Below are positions 49,406 through 61,216 of a stretch of 64,000 bases of DNA, one piece after another. Source of the DNA: Siphonodentalium dalli (taxonomy: Eukaryota; Mollusca; Scaphopoda; Gadilida; Siphonodentaliidae). The notes beneath the pieces are model-generated. The model was given only the letters and a program-made list of their open reading frames with translations, did not search any database and was not told where the DNA came from. The first letter of the stretch is position 1. Every line of letters begins with the position of its first letter. Both the position numbers and the translations under genes were made by a program. The DNA is taken from assembly GCA_032622095.1 (NCBI GenBank), contig CP136068.1, forward strand, positions 160,107,465 through 160,171,464. Reading direction: 5' to 3'.

Positions 49406-50113
49406 GTTTAAAGAGCCTTCACTGATTTACAATACAATTGACACAATGTATAATTGTTATCCTATGCAGTTATAAGTTACCATATAACACGCTGGGCGTT
49501 GTATAATTTGTTTCGGTTATATCTGCAGGCCATTAATCGAAACAAGAATCTATTCTGACCTCGTTGAACTAAGAATGATAACGTTAACATATTGAATCTA
49601 CCAAAACAACTAAACATGTATATACGATGAACCCATGTAATAGTTCCCAAAATGGTGGAGATTTATGCACAATTTCATTTAGATTGTTGTGTGCAAATCT
49701 TAGCGATTTTACGTTTTTTCAAAATAGGTGAAAAAGAATAATTATAGAACTTAACAAGCCGAAAACTAAATCTGCAAACAATACGAATTGAAAGTCATCG
49801 TGACGCTGAACATCCATAACAATTTTGGTTAAAACCATAAACCAAACTCAGGACGGAGACCCTGATAAGATAAGATTCATTTCGGTTAAACATACATATC
49901 AATTACAGTACATGCAACCTATACGATAACATAATGAAGTCTTGTGTTAACATTATGCCCACTAAATATGTTGTCCTATAGGACTGAATTAGAAAAGTTA
50001 TAAACTATATTGTAATTTACATATGCACATAACAATCATGGCAGTATACACATGTTCCACAGTGAAGTGTTTATTATAAATGTGTGTGTACATATATGTT
50101 CGGATGTTCAGTG

Positions 50114-50985
50114 TGTTACACCCTAAATCTAGTTGGGTGAACCTTGTATACAACTCGTTGGGTGCGAATTTGTTGTGTACTTATTATCCAACAGTTTAGT
50201 ACGATGTACACAACTGATTGTGTGAACTGTCTTATGTGGTATTACTTTCATACCACGTTGGATAAAATCGCCACGTGACATAGCAGCGCGTATCCGGTGC
50301 GGGCGAGCATGCGATTTTTTGCTCCAAATATTTCAAAACAAGATGGATGACTGCGTGAAAAAACTCCCGAGCGACTGGAAATGGGACAAGACGTCGTGGA
50401 TAGCTTTGCCGGTATAGTATACCTTTGTTATAATTATTCTTTGTACGATATACTGATTATGTAGGCTTTATTTATTGAGTGTATATTTATTTATATTTGC
50501 CAAATTTTGAAGTTTACAAATTTACACAACTGCTGACGGCACTAATTTGACTAAAGTAGTACACTCATACACTCAACATAAAGCCTACATAATCAGTGTA
50601 TCGTACAAAGAATAATTATAACAAAGGCAGACTATACCGACAAAGCTATCCACGACATCTTGCCCCATTTTACTTTCCAATCAACGTTAGGTAAATCAAC
50701 AATCAACAAATGTTATCCAACTCTACCCAACACACAACGGTTCAATAAACGCAGATAGTTGCTGTGGGCAATTAACGTTGATTGAGTGTTGTGTGAAATT
50801 TCATCCAACACGTTGTGTAATTAACAAACAACCGTTGGTAGTAAATATATATTCAACGTTGTGTAAAAGTGTATCCAACAAAATTGTCATGCAACTTTTC
50901 ACACAACGTATATATGTGCTGTGGGAATACAACGGTTGATTGACTATTGGATAACTTTTTATCCAACTAGATTTAGGGTGTAACA
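50114..50985. mobile_element. 872-bp TIR element with internal hairpin
   Basis: Inverted ends TGTTACACCCTAAATCTAGT. Subterminal words ATCCAAC and ACACAACG/CGTTGTGT are repeated many times in both orientations. The centre is a second inverted repeat with arms of about 105 bp (50380-50485 and 50565-50680) sharing TATACTGATTATGTAGGCTT-type sequence. No transposase and no clear target duplication. Confidence 0.7.
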
Positions 50986-51027
50986 TAGATAGACTCGTTA
51001 CAATTTTATCTGATGACTCTTAAAAAT

Positions 51028-51988
51028 GCCAGAATTGCATAATTTGGAGCAATATACGATATATGTATATTCGATAAGATGGTTCGGTTTCATTGTGGCG
51101 TAACGGTCTACTCGAGTGGGAACAAGTCATAAAGTCTGTACAATAAACATGATTATAACAAATCGTTGATACGCCGTGTCGTGTGGTATGTGTGGTATAT
51201 ATACAAAATCCAAGCATGTTAATACTAAACGCATATCCGATTAGCTGCATGCATGCGAACGGCAGCATTCACGTGCGTGTGATCAAGGCATCGCGTTATC
51301 ATTCATTCACGTTCTTGAGATCGCAAATCTGAATGCTGAGATGGATGTTCAATTAATTTCAATTGAAACATATTCATAATATATATGCACACAATATTTT
51401 GAATATCTTATGGATTCATATTTCCGATGTCATTCGCAGTCCAATTGATCAGTCTCAGCTAAACATACACACTCGAAAACTCATCAGAACTCCTTAAGTA
51501 ATACGCATATTTACTGCACAGAAACTCGGCGTTTGGTCGAATCTTCATCTGTGCCTTTCGGATCTTTCTGGACCGACAGTGGTCCCTTCATATCGCGCGG
51601 ATATTGAGAACGACATGGATGTTTTAAATTCTGTCAAATCCTATGCTTCATTGACAGATTCAACTATATACAGGCATTTGTTTTGGAAGCGTGGAAGTCC
51701 AGGAACTATACTAGTGAATGGATGTTCTCGAAAATTTGAGTGAGCAAAAGCAAAAACACCATTGAAAAAATTCGCCAAAACAAATTTAATGGTCTGATCT
51801 GGGACAACTGATTGACAACTGGTGGATAAATACTTCTGCTTCGTGTGGTCATACACATACGATGCTCGATGTCTGTTTTACAATGAGAAACAAACATATC
51901 CCCATATCATATACGTGCAAATGACTTTCCCATTTCCTCGGCTTTGGCCGTATCCTCGGCTTTGGCCGTACCACGTACACGGGGGTGA
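51028..51988 (-). repeat. large inverted repeat, right arm (empty site at 51490)
   Basis: Reverse-complement copy of 38737-39146 joined directly to 43693-44150. At about 51486-51496 the sequence reads straight through CTCCTTAAGTAATACGC with a single TTA/TAA, i.e. the site without the 4546-bp element. Confidence 0.9.
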
Positions 51989-52325
51989 TTATTACATGAA
52001 TCATAACTCCGTGGGATTTGGTATGTAGTTGGTATTTAAGAACGCACAAAATCGAATTTGGTCTAGGTACGATGATTTTTGACTGAGTTAAGCCTTTTTT
52101 CGATTAAGAAAACCACAGTTGTTTGGAATTCCATGCAGATGACAAATTGTGCAATATTAAACAGTATGTTTTTACATTTGGCACGTAGATCAGAGTTGAG
52201 ACACTAGTGCAAGTTTTTTTATCATGTACTGATGATTATTGACGGAGTTATCATTCGGGGTTATTTCCCCATTTCAGCTTAGGAATCACAATTTCTTGGT
52301 CGCCTGGATGACAACTTGATCAAAA

Positions 52326-52606
52326 TCATGCAGTCATCGACCTTTTTATTTTCATAAATGTTATACCCATATTGGCAACACACAGCGTTATTCTTATACA
52401 TGCATGGATTATATATGCAATGCCACACATTAGTAGAACGTCAAACAACGTCATTTCCATAGATGGACTATAAGCAGTGGCTCTCATTGTCGGAATGTTT
52501 GCAATTTTGTCGCATGGGTGCTGACATATACTATGTACATTTTGGGCCGAAAATGAGATAATGGTACCATCAAAATCAGGAGCGCATCCCGCGCCAATTA
52601 ATGTAA
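52326..52606 (+). repeat. ~280-bp direct repeat flanking the 42-bp array, copy 1
   Basis: CGACCTTTTTATTTTCATAA through GAGCGCATCCCGCGCCAATT. A close copy in the same orientation is at 55371-55640, on the other side of the minisatellite. Confidence 0.92.
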
Positions 52607-52689
52607 ATGTAAATTGTGCAATAGTAAACAGAATGTTTTTACATTTGGCACGTAGCTCACAGTTTTTGAGGAGACACAATCATGTCAAG

Positions 52690-55090
52690 TTCGAATTTGG
52701 TTGTGGTCCGTTGATTTCTGGGTTGTCTAGATGATAATTTGGTGGTGGTCCGTTGATTTCTGGGTTGTCTAGATGATAATTTGGTTGAGGTCCGTTGATT
52801 TCTGGGTTGTCTGGATGATAATTTGGTTGTGGTCCGTTGACTTCTGGGTTGTCTGGATGATAATTTGGTGGTGGTCCGTTGATTTCTGGGTTGTCTGGAT
52901 GATAATTTGGTTGTGGTCCGTTGATTTCTGGGTTGTCTAGATGATAATTTGGTGGTGGTCCGTTGATTTCTGGGTTGTCTGGATGATAATTTGGTGGTGG
53001 TCCGTTGATTTCTGGGTTGTCTGGATGATAATTTGGTGGTGGTCCGTTGATTTCTGGGTTGTCTGGATGATAATTTGGTGGTGGTCCGTTGATTTCTGGG
53101 TTGTCTGGATGATAATTTGGTGGTGGTCCGTTGGTTTCTGGGTTGTCTAGATGATAATTTGGTGGTGGTCCGTTGATTTCTGGGTTGTCTAGATGATAAT
53201 TTGGTGGTGGTCCGTTGATTTCTGGGTTGTCTAGATGATAATTTGGTGGTGGTCCGTTGATTTCTGGGTTGTCTGGATGATAATTTGGTTGTGGTCCGTT
53301 GATTTCTGAGTTGTCTGGATGATAATTTGGTGGTGGTCCGTTGATTTCTGGGTTGTCTGGATGATAATTTGGTGGTGGTCCGTTGATTTCTGGGTTGTCT
53401 GGATGATAATTTGGCGGTGGTCCGTTGATTTCTGGGTTGTCTGGATGATAATTTGGTGGTGGTCCGTTGATTTTTGGGTTGTCTGGATGATAATTTGGTG
53501 GTGGTCCGTTGATTTCTGGGTTGTCTAGATGATAATTTGGTGGTGGTCCGTTGATTTCTGGGTTGTCTAGATGATAATTTGGTGGTGGTCCGTTGATTTC
53601 TGCGTTGTCTAGATGATAATTTGGTGGTGGTCCGTTGATTTCTGGGTTGTCTGGATGATAATTTGGTGGTGGTACGTTGATTTCTGGGTTGTCTAGATGA
53701 TAATTTGGTGGTGGTCCGTTGATTTCTGGGTTCTCTAGATGATAATTTGGTGGTGGTCCGGTGATTTCTGGGTTGTCTAGATGATAATTTGGTTGTGGTC
53801 CGTTGATTTCTGGGTTGTCTGGATGATAATTTGGTGGTGGTACGTCGATTTCTGGGTTGTCTAGATGATAATTTGGTGGTGGTCCGTTGATTTCTGGGTT
53901 GTCTAGATGATAATTTGGTGGTGGTCCATTGATTTCTGGGTTGTCTGGATGATAATTTGGTGGTGGTCCGTTGATTTTTGGGTTGTCTAGATGATAATTT
54001 GGTGGTGGTCCGTTGATTTTTGGGTTGTCTAGATGATAATTTGGTGGTGGTCCGTTGATTTCTGGGTTGTCTGGATGATAATTTGGTGGTGGTCCGTTGA
54101 TTTCTGGGTTGTCTGTATGATAATTTGGTGGTGGTCCGTTGATTTCTGGGTTGTCTGGATGATAATTTGGCGGTGGTCCGTTGATTTCTGGGTTGTCTGG
54201 ATGATAATTTGGTGGTGGTCCGTTGATTTCTGGGTTGTCTGGATGATAATTTGGTGGTGGTCCATTGATTTCTGGGTTGTCTGGATGATAATTTGGTGGT
54301 GGTCCGTTGATTTCTGGGTTGTCTGGATGATAATTTGGTTGTGGTCCGTTGATTTCTGGTTTGTCTGGATGATAATTTGGTGGTGGTCCGTTGATTTCTG
54401 GGTTGTCTAGATGATAATTTGGTGGTGGTCCGTTGATTTCTGGGTTGTCTGGATGATAATTTGGTGGTGGTCCGTTGATCTCTGGGTTGTCTGGATGATA
54501 ATTTGGTGGTGGTCCGTTGATTTCTGGTTTGTCTGGATGATAATTTGGTGGTGGTCCGTTGATTTCTGGGTTGTCTGGATGATAATTTGGTGGTGGTCCG
54601 TTGATTTCTGGGTTGTCTGGATGATAATTTGGTGGTGGTCCGTTGATTTCTGGGTTGTTTGGATGATAATTTGGTGGTGGTCCGTTGATTTCTGGGTTGT
54701 CTGGATGATAATTTGGTGGTGGTCCGTTGATTTCTGGGTTGTCTGGATGATAATTTGGTGGTGGTCCGTTGATTTCTGGGTTTTCTAGATGATAATTTGG
54801 TGGTGATCCGTTGATTTCTGGGTTGTCTGGATGATAATTTGGTGGTGATCCGTTGATTTCTGGGTTGTCTGGATGATAATTTGGTGGTGGTCCGTTGATT
54901 TCTGGGTTTTCTAGATGATAATTTGGTGGTGATCCGTTGATTTCTGGGTTGTCTGAATGATAATTTGGCGGTGGTCCGTTGATTTTTGGGTTGTCTGGAT
55001 GATAATTTGGCGGTGGTCCGTTGATTTCTGGGTTGTCTGGATGATAATTTGGCGGTGGTACGTTGATTTCTGAGTTGTCTGGATGATAAT
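52690..55090. repeat. 2.4-kb minisatellite, 42-bp unit, open in one minus-strand frame
   Basis: About 57 head-to-tail copies of a 42-bp unit (plus strand: TGGTGGTGGTCCGTTGATTT, CTGGGTTGTCTGGATGATAA and linking T's). No unit shows a length change. On the minus strand a frame from 55098 to 52657 stays open for 813 codons as a 14-residue repeat LSSRQPRNQRTTTK, rich in Arg, Gln, Thr and Ser. The commonest variants (TCC/TCT, ACC/ACA) are synonymous in this frame, but many single-copy changes are not. A period divisible by three keeps any stop-free frame open, so coding is unproven. The plus-strand frame repeatedly meets TAG. Confidence 0.95.
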
Positions 55091-55370
55091 TGGAACAATA
55101 TTTAACATTATTTCTCGATAGTTGGTAAAGGGTTTACAGGTCAGAAAAGACAGGTCAAGTTCGAATTTGGCCACGGTTCAATGACTTTGACGGAGTTATG
55201 CGCCTTGTCCGACTTTGTGATTCTAAATTATTACGTTATCAAACTTTAATCTCTTGATATTGGGTGTGCTGTCCACATTTGAGAATGAACGGTCCTCGTT
55301 GGAATCAATGTGTTATTGGAATTTGACGTATGTATCATTAAACGGAGCCAATACCCCAATACGTAGAGTC

Positions 55371-55640
55371 AGCGACCTTTTTGTTTTCATAAATGTTATA
55401 CCCATATTGGCAACACACAGCGTCATTCTTATACATGCATGGATTATATATATGCAATGCCACACATTAGCAGAACGTCAAACAACGTCATTCCCATAGA
55501 TGGACTATAAGCAGTGGCCCTCATTGACGGAATGTTTGCAATTTCGTCACATGGGTGCTAACATATACCATGTCCATTTTGGGCCGAAAATGAGATATTG
55601 GTACCATCACAATCAGGAGCGCATCCCGCGCCAATTATAG
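55371..55640 (+). repeat. ~280-bp direct repeat flanking the 42-bp array, copy 2
   Basis: Partner of 52326-52606. Same orientation, few differences. Confidence 0.92.
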
Positions 55641-55892
55641 TACCACATTACACACCGGACCATTCAAATTCAAATGAGAAGCCATTCAATATCGTGCCTC
55701 TCCACAAATAACAATTGCGTTAATGCTAAAGTCTTATGTGTCCTTGGCCAATTATATTCCGTTGATGAGACTGATGATTATGGTTGATCTCTTGTAATAA
55801 GGTATTTTGCGACGAATGTAATTTTTCTCTTTCGTATATACTAGCGTTACTTTACAATGATACACAATTATAGCAGTGTACTCATCACTTAG

Positions 55893-57191
55893 GTATGAAA
55901 TCCTATTACGGCCACTTGCTAATGGCGCTTTCGGCGCACTTTTTGTCGCTTTCGGCGCGATCGGCGCATCGCGCCGAAAGCGACAAAATGTGCGCCATTA
56001 GCGTTGTTTCGGCGCGCGCCGAAAGCGCCGAAAGCGCCGAAAGCGCCGAAAGCGACAAAACATGCGCCATTACGGCGCACTTTTTGTCGCTTTCGGCACT
56101 TTCGGCGCTTTCGGCGCACCGCGCCGAAAGCGACAAAATATGCGCCATTAGTGCAATCGGCGCGGTGCGCCATTAGAGCATTCGGCGCGGTGCGCCATTA
56201 GCGCGGTGCGCCGAAAGCGACAAAATATGCGCCATTAGCGCATGTACAATTAAGTATGTGATCACCCCAGCAGGAGTGCCGGAACCCTGGGACCGTCTGA
56301 TCGGATTGAGTACCTTTAACTACCCACAAAGGGGGGACCAGGACCACACGGCCACAATAATTTTAAATCTGAATAATGACAAATTATAGCATTTGGAGGT
56401 CTATCTACAGCAAAATTCAGCCCCTCCCTTTTAAAATTGATACATAGGCCTATACATTGTACATATGGCCATGCCCAGGGGCGCCGGAAGCATCCAAGGG
56501 CAGGGGGGGCAGAGCCTACAAAAAGGGCACTTTTCTGGAAAAAAAAGGGCATTTTCTCCGCAAACTCGGAAAAATAACCATAAATTCATTGTTGCAAAAA
56601 TCCCGATTTTAAAGGTATTTGTCGGTTTTTATGGCCGTTTTGTGACAAAATTGACAATTTTTTTATATTCCTTGTGAAATTGGTGGTATTTGGACAAAAA
56701 AAGTCACATTTTACTGTAAAAACATGAGATTAAACACACAAAAAGCATTTTCTTTCTCCAGAAAAAGGGCAAGTCCTGCCCCCGCTCGCCCCCTTGGTCA
56801 AGGGCAGGGGGTCAGCTGCCCCATCTGCCCCCTCTTCCGGCACCCCTGTTGGGGTGATCACATACTTAATTGTACATGCGCTAATGGCGCATATTTTGTC
56901 GCTTTCGGCGCACCGCGCTAATGGCGCACCGCGCCGAATGCACTAATGGCGCATATTTTGTCGCTTTCGGCGCGGTGCTCCGAAAGCGCCGAAAGCGACA
57001 AAAAGTGCGCCGTAATGGCGCATGTTTTGTCGCTTTCGGCGCTTTCGGCGCGCGCCGAAACAACGCTAATGGCGCACATTTTGTCGCTTTCGGCGCGCGC
57101 GCCGAAAGCGACAAAAAGTGCGCCGATCGGCAAAAGCGACAAAAAGTGCGCCGAAAGCGCCATTAGCAAGTGGCCGTAATAGGATTCCATA
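55893..57191. mobile_element. 1.3-kb GC-rich foldback with GAAAGCGCCG decamers
   Basis: Outer inverted ends TATGNAATCCTATTACGGCC and CACTTGCTAATGGCGC lead into arms of about 330-390 bp. The arms consist of the decamer GAAAGCGCCG and its complement, with repeated phrases GCGCCATTAGCG and AAGCGACAAAA. Inner arm ends share CATGTACAATTAAGTATGTG and ATCACCCCA. The arms are strikingly GC-rich in an AT-rich window. The centre (56272-56848) is a separate insertion. The multiple overlapping frames rich in Ala/Lys are repeat artefacts. Confidence 0.85.
56272..56848. mobile_element. inner element with CAGG(A/G)GTGCCGGAA ends
   Basis: Sits between the matching arm ends of the 55893-57191 foldback. Ends CAGGAGTGCCGGAA (56272) and CTTCCGGCACCCCTG (56848) are inverted. 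A second internal CAGGGGCGCCGGAAG lies at 56476, and one unit of the GATTGAGTACCTTTAA terminus at about 56305. CAGG-type ends are hAT-like, but no 8-bp duplication was found. Confidence 0.5.
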
Positions 57192-57293
57192 CTATGCCTA
57201 GGTATTCGTGCTCGAATATTTATTTATTTATTTATACACCCGGCAGAGAGAGTAGTGAATTGCTTTCTTATTTGCGATCTATATGTGACCCGC

Positions 57294-57726
57294 CATAAGT
57301 CGGTTTTTTTTTACCCTGTGCCAATGCGTTCTCTTATATATGCGAGTCGACCATAGGTCGCCTCGCATATATAAGAGAATGAATTGGCCTAACAATTTTT
57401 TACAATTTTAATAATTTTTTCTTGTATTCTTTAACAATTTTATAATTTCACCCATACAGAGCCCCAGACAAACATGAGCAGACGACACTCTTCTATATGC
57501 TTCTATATATGTGTGGGGCTCCCTGCAGGGTAATGGGTGTTTTTTATTTTATGTCCTAAAAATTGTAAGAAACATTTATTTAAAAACAATTATAAAAAAT
57601 TGTTAGGCCAATGCATTCTCTTATATATGCGAGGCGACCTATGGTCGACTCGCATATATTAGAGAATGCATTGGCACAGGGTAAACAAATCCCGACTTAC
57701 GACTGGATTTGATATTGCGGGTCACA
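57294..57726. mobile_element. TA-flanked MITE with two 67-bp palindromes, reverse copy
   Basis: Reverse complement of the element at 6125-6586. Same TIRs (TGTGACCCGCCAT), TA at both sides, palindromes at 57321-57387 and 57608-57674. Part of the left TIR is shortened. Confidence 0.85.
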
Positions 57727-58900
57727 TATGAGCTATATTATTGACTACAAAATATATGCATGCTATCTAAAATTAATAGTAACTCAAAAACAACAGATTT
57801 ACAATTATGTACACTGCAAAAACATAAGCATACATGGACGGAGATATGTGGATATAGTATGGTGTATAAACAGCTATGCAGGAAGTGGGCGAGCCATGAA
57901 AACCGCACACCTCTGAGACAGATAATTATATACAGTATTATACGAGTATATTGCCAAGATATTCAAAGTCGAGACTGATAGTCCAGATCATGAAAAACAA
58001 AATAAAGGGTCACTGAGAAACCGGTCGGTCCAGGTACACATTTTGAGAATGGGTCGGAGTATATAAAGGATAACTAATGGTGGGTAACGATTTTTTTTTT
58101 GCGTGAGCTGGTGTTTACTATAGTAGAGATAGGAATGGCACGTTTTAGGATATTCCGCCTCCCTCCGTTGAACGTTAATGGATTCATGTTGACCAATTCG
58201 TTGACTTAAAACAAAACGAAATTAATTAAGCGGCCATGTGATTGGTCGAGATACAAAACCTATCCGCAGAGTGCAAGAGCCGTAGGTCACGAATGTCAAA
58301 TTACTGTAACTCTTTTAAGCGGGTATAAACAACGGTTGCCAACCTTCGGACCATTAAGCATTATGATTTCTCAGAAGGAGCTATGATTCTAAGAGAATCA
58401 AGTCTGGATTAAGGCTCCCGTCTCGGCCGCGCGCATAAAGGAAAGCAAATACGATGCATTTGATTGCGTATTTATTCACCTCCTCACAGTGCTCATTCAA
58501 TAAAAACAGAAGCTGGTTTCAATTTGATATACTTCACATGCCATTTGAATTGTCGGATATGAGAACCGGTGACCGTAATCTTACAACTAAATTTCCCACA
58601 AAACAGAGTTTTGGGAGATAGAACATTTCAGTGCCCATCGATTTGATTATCATGATTAGTTCGTCCCGAGTTGAGAAGTAAATATTTGCAATTGCGAGTA
58701 CTTCAGACGCTATATCTTGTGACACGGTAGAAACGAAGTGGTATTTTAGGTAATAGTAGATTAGAGTCACATTTGTCCACATTGAACAAAGTCGGATTAA
58801 TCACTCATCAAGGTGACTCCTATGCAACGTGTCATTGAAATGTAACAACATACTTGATATGTTTTTCTATTATTTGAAAAATCGCTTTGTATCCATTGAT
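57727..58900. other. no supported feature
   Basis: Unique sequence. Short frames without recognisable domains. Confidence 0.3.
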
Positions 58901-59009
58901 GTACAACCCCACCCCTAAACCCAGAAGGTGCCCCTTTTAGAATTTCAAAACCACACATTTAAATTCCTCATTTTGTGAGGGATGCCGAATATATATTTAA
59001 AGGACATTA

Positions 59010-59165
59010 AGTTGCCCCTGATTCTGACAACATCACTTTAGAAAATTTTAACCTGGACCATAATCTTCCTCGTAAAACATTACTCGCGTTAGACACCTTT
59101 TGTGCCATCTGGGTGGTCCACTGTCAATTTTTATACAACACAGACAGACATTCGCAAAGAAGATA
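59010..59165 (+). repeat. diverged copy of the dispersed piece at 38372-38520
   Basis: Shares CACTTTAGAAAATT, ACCATNATCTTNCTC, GTGGCATCNTCTGGNTGGTC-like sequence and ends ACACAGACAGACATTCGCAA. Confidence 0.75.
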
Positions 59166-59329
59166 TATATCATACAACTGGGAATCCAACTGAAAATTTA
59201 GAAAAGCCAACTGAACGAACCGGGTTAACAGTGACCATTTCAGTCTCACTATCGGTGTTATTCATAGCTTTGTAAATGGTGATGAACCGAAAACAACTCC
59301 GCCTTATTGAGGATTTGCACACGTGCCAT

Positions 59330-60530
59330 TTTGATGATGCTGCTGATGACGATGATGGTGAGGATGGTGTAAGTGGTTATGTTCGATGGTGATGATGGTG
59401 GTCATATTGGTGGTGGTGATACTGAGTACTATGATGCTGGTCGTTGTTGTGATGACGACGATGATGACTATGGCTATGAAGATGATGATGATGGTGGTGA
59501 TATTGGTGATGGTGATAATGAGTAATATGATTATGTTGTTGTTGTGATGACGACGATGATGACGAAGATGGTGATGATATTGGTGGTGGTGATAATGAGT
59601 AATATGATGATGGTCGTTCACATCGTTGCTGTGATGACGATGATGCTGATGGCGATGACGATGAGGGTGGTGTTAATGGTGATGCTCGATGATAACGATG
59701 GTGGTGATACAGAGTAGTATTATGATGAAGATGACGAGGACGGTGTTATTGATGATGCTGGATGCTGATGGTGGTGAAAGCGGTGATGGTGATAATGAGT
59801 CATATGATGCTGGTTGTTGCTGTTGTGATTACGATGGTGCTGATGGCGATGACGATGAGGGTGTGCTAATGGTGATGCTCGGTGATAATGATAGTGGTGA
59901 TAGCGGTGGTGGTGATAGTGAGTAGTAATATGATGATGGTCGATCACGTCGTTGCTGTGATGACGATGGTGCTGATGGCGATGACGATGAGGGTGGTGTT
60001 AATGGTGATGCTCGATGGTAATGATGGTGGTGATAGCGGTGGTGGTGATAGTGAGTAGTATTATATATATATCTTTATTATCCTCCATATATGGAGATTC
60101 ATATATAAATGTTACATTATGGTGTTGGTCGTTGTTGTGATGACGATGATGGTGACGACGAAGATGATGCTGATGATGATGGTGGTGGTGGTGATAATGA
60201 GTCATATGATGCTGGTTGTTGTTGTTGTGATGACGATGTTGCTGATAGCGATGACGATGCAGATGATGATGGTGGTGATAGCGGTGGTGGTGATGACGAG
60301 TAATATGATGATGGTCGATCGCGTCGTTGCTGTGATGACGTTGGTGCTGATGGCGATGACGATGAAGATGATGATGGTGGTGATAGCGGTGATGGTGATA
60401 ATGAGTAATATGATGATGGTCGATCACGTCGTTGCTGTGATGACGATGGTGCTGATGGCGATGACAGTGAGGGTGGTGTTAATGGTGATGCTCGATGATA
60501 GCGGTGGTAGTGATAATGAGTAGTATTTGC
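59330..60530. repeat. GAT/GGT-rich cryptic repeat with ~90-130-bp units
   Basis: Trinucleotide-like GATGATGGTGGTGATA tracts organised into longer units that contain GATGGTCGATCACGTCGTTG, CTGTGATGACGATGGTGCTG and ATGGCGATGACGATGA. The TGTGATGACGA word recurs at about 59448, 59541, 59629, 59823, 59955, 60137, 60228, 60330 and 60437. His-rich and Asp-rich frames are by-products. Confidence 0.92.
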
Positions 60531-60825
60531 TACCGACCATTTTCTGGACCACCAACCCATGACCTGCAAAACGATATAGTTACACCTAAGTAGTTGAAAC
60601 CCACCACCCCAAATGTAACTGGATAGAGCAATACGTCACTTAAGACGTGTCCACCCATATAAATAAGGGGAAATATCAACTGATTTTGATTATGTGGAAG
60701 GACTCCACTATGAATGGTAATCGACAGTTATATTTAAACAAAGATATTCAAATCAGATTTAGTTTAGAGTGCAATCCATATCAAATCTAAGAGTTGGGGT
60801 ATAGTGTACAGAATAACATTATTAA

Positions 60826-61216
60826 CCCTTTACCCAACAGAACGGCCCTGTGCCAATGCATTCTCTTATATATGCGAGTCAACCATAGGTCGCCTCGCAT
60901 ATATAAGAGAATGCATTGGCTTAACACATTAAAAATTATAAAATTGTTAAAGAATGTAAGAAAAAATGGTAAAAAGTGTTAAAAAAAGTTTTTTTTAGGC
61001 CAATGCATTCTCTTATATATGCGAGGCAACCTATGGTCGACTCGCATATATAAGAGAATGCATTGGCACAGGGCATAACTGTAACTATCGCAATGTGGTC
61101 AAGGAGCCGGTTCCAATGATATCCATATGTGTATGGTTCTATTGAGACAGACCGAAGATATTTTAAGCTGTTGAAGCTTTATTTGGCCGGTTTTGACCGT
61201 TTTGTTGGGTAAAGGG
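60826..61216. mobile_element. 391-bp TTAA-flanked piggyBac-like MITE with two 67-bp palindromes
   Basis: TTAA at 60822-60825 and 61217-61220. Inverted ends CCCTTTACCCAACA(G/A)AACGG have the CCCTTT start of many piggyBac-type termini. The interior includes a mirrored pair of the 67-bp palindrome (60853-60919 and 61000-61066), bounded by CCCTGTG and CACAGGG, then a short unique piece. No transposase. Confidence 0.85.

Noticed and set aside
52941-54788. Plus-strand Trp-rich frames (MIIWWWSVDFWVV)
   Set aside because: The W codon TGG alternates with TAG among units, so the frame is repeatedly closed. It is a shadow of the 42-bp array.
55895-57190. Ala/Ser/Lys-rich frames on both strands
   Set aside because: All arise from the palindromic GAAAGCGCCG decamers and are mirrored between arms. 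No protein logic.
59304-60569. His-rich and Asp-rich frames in several phases
   Set aside because: Multiple overlapping frames are open at once in low-complexity GAT/GGT DNA. No conserved start, domain or splice signal.
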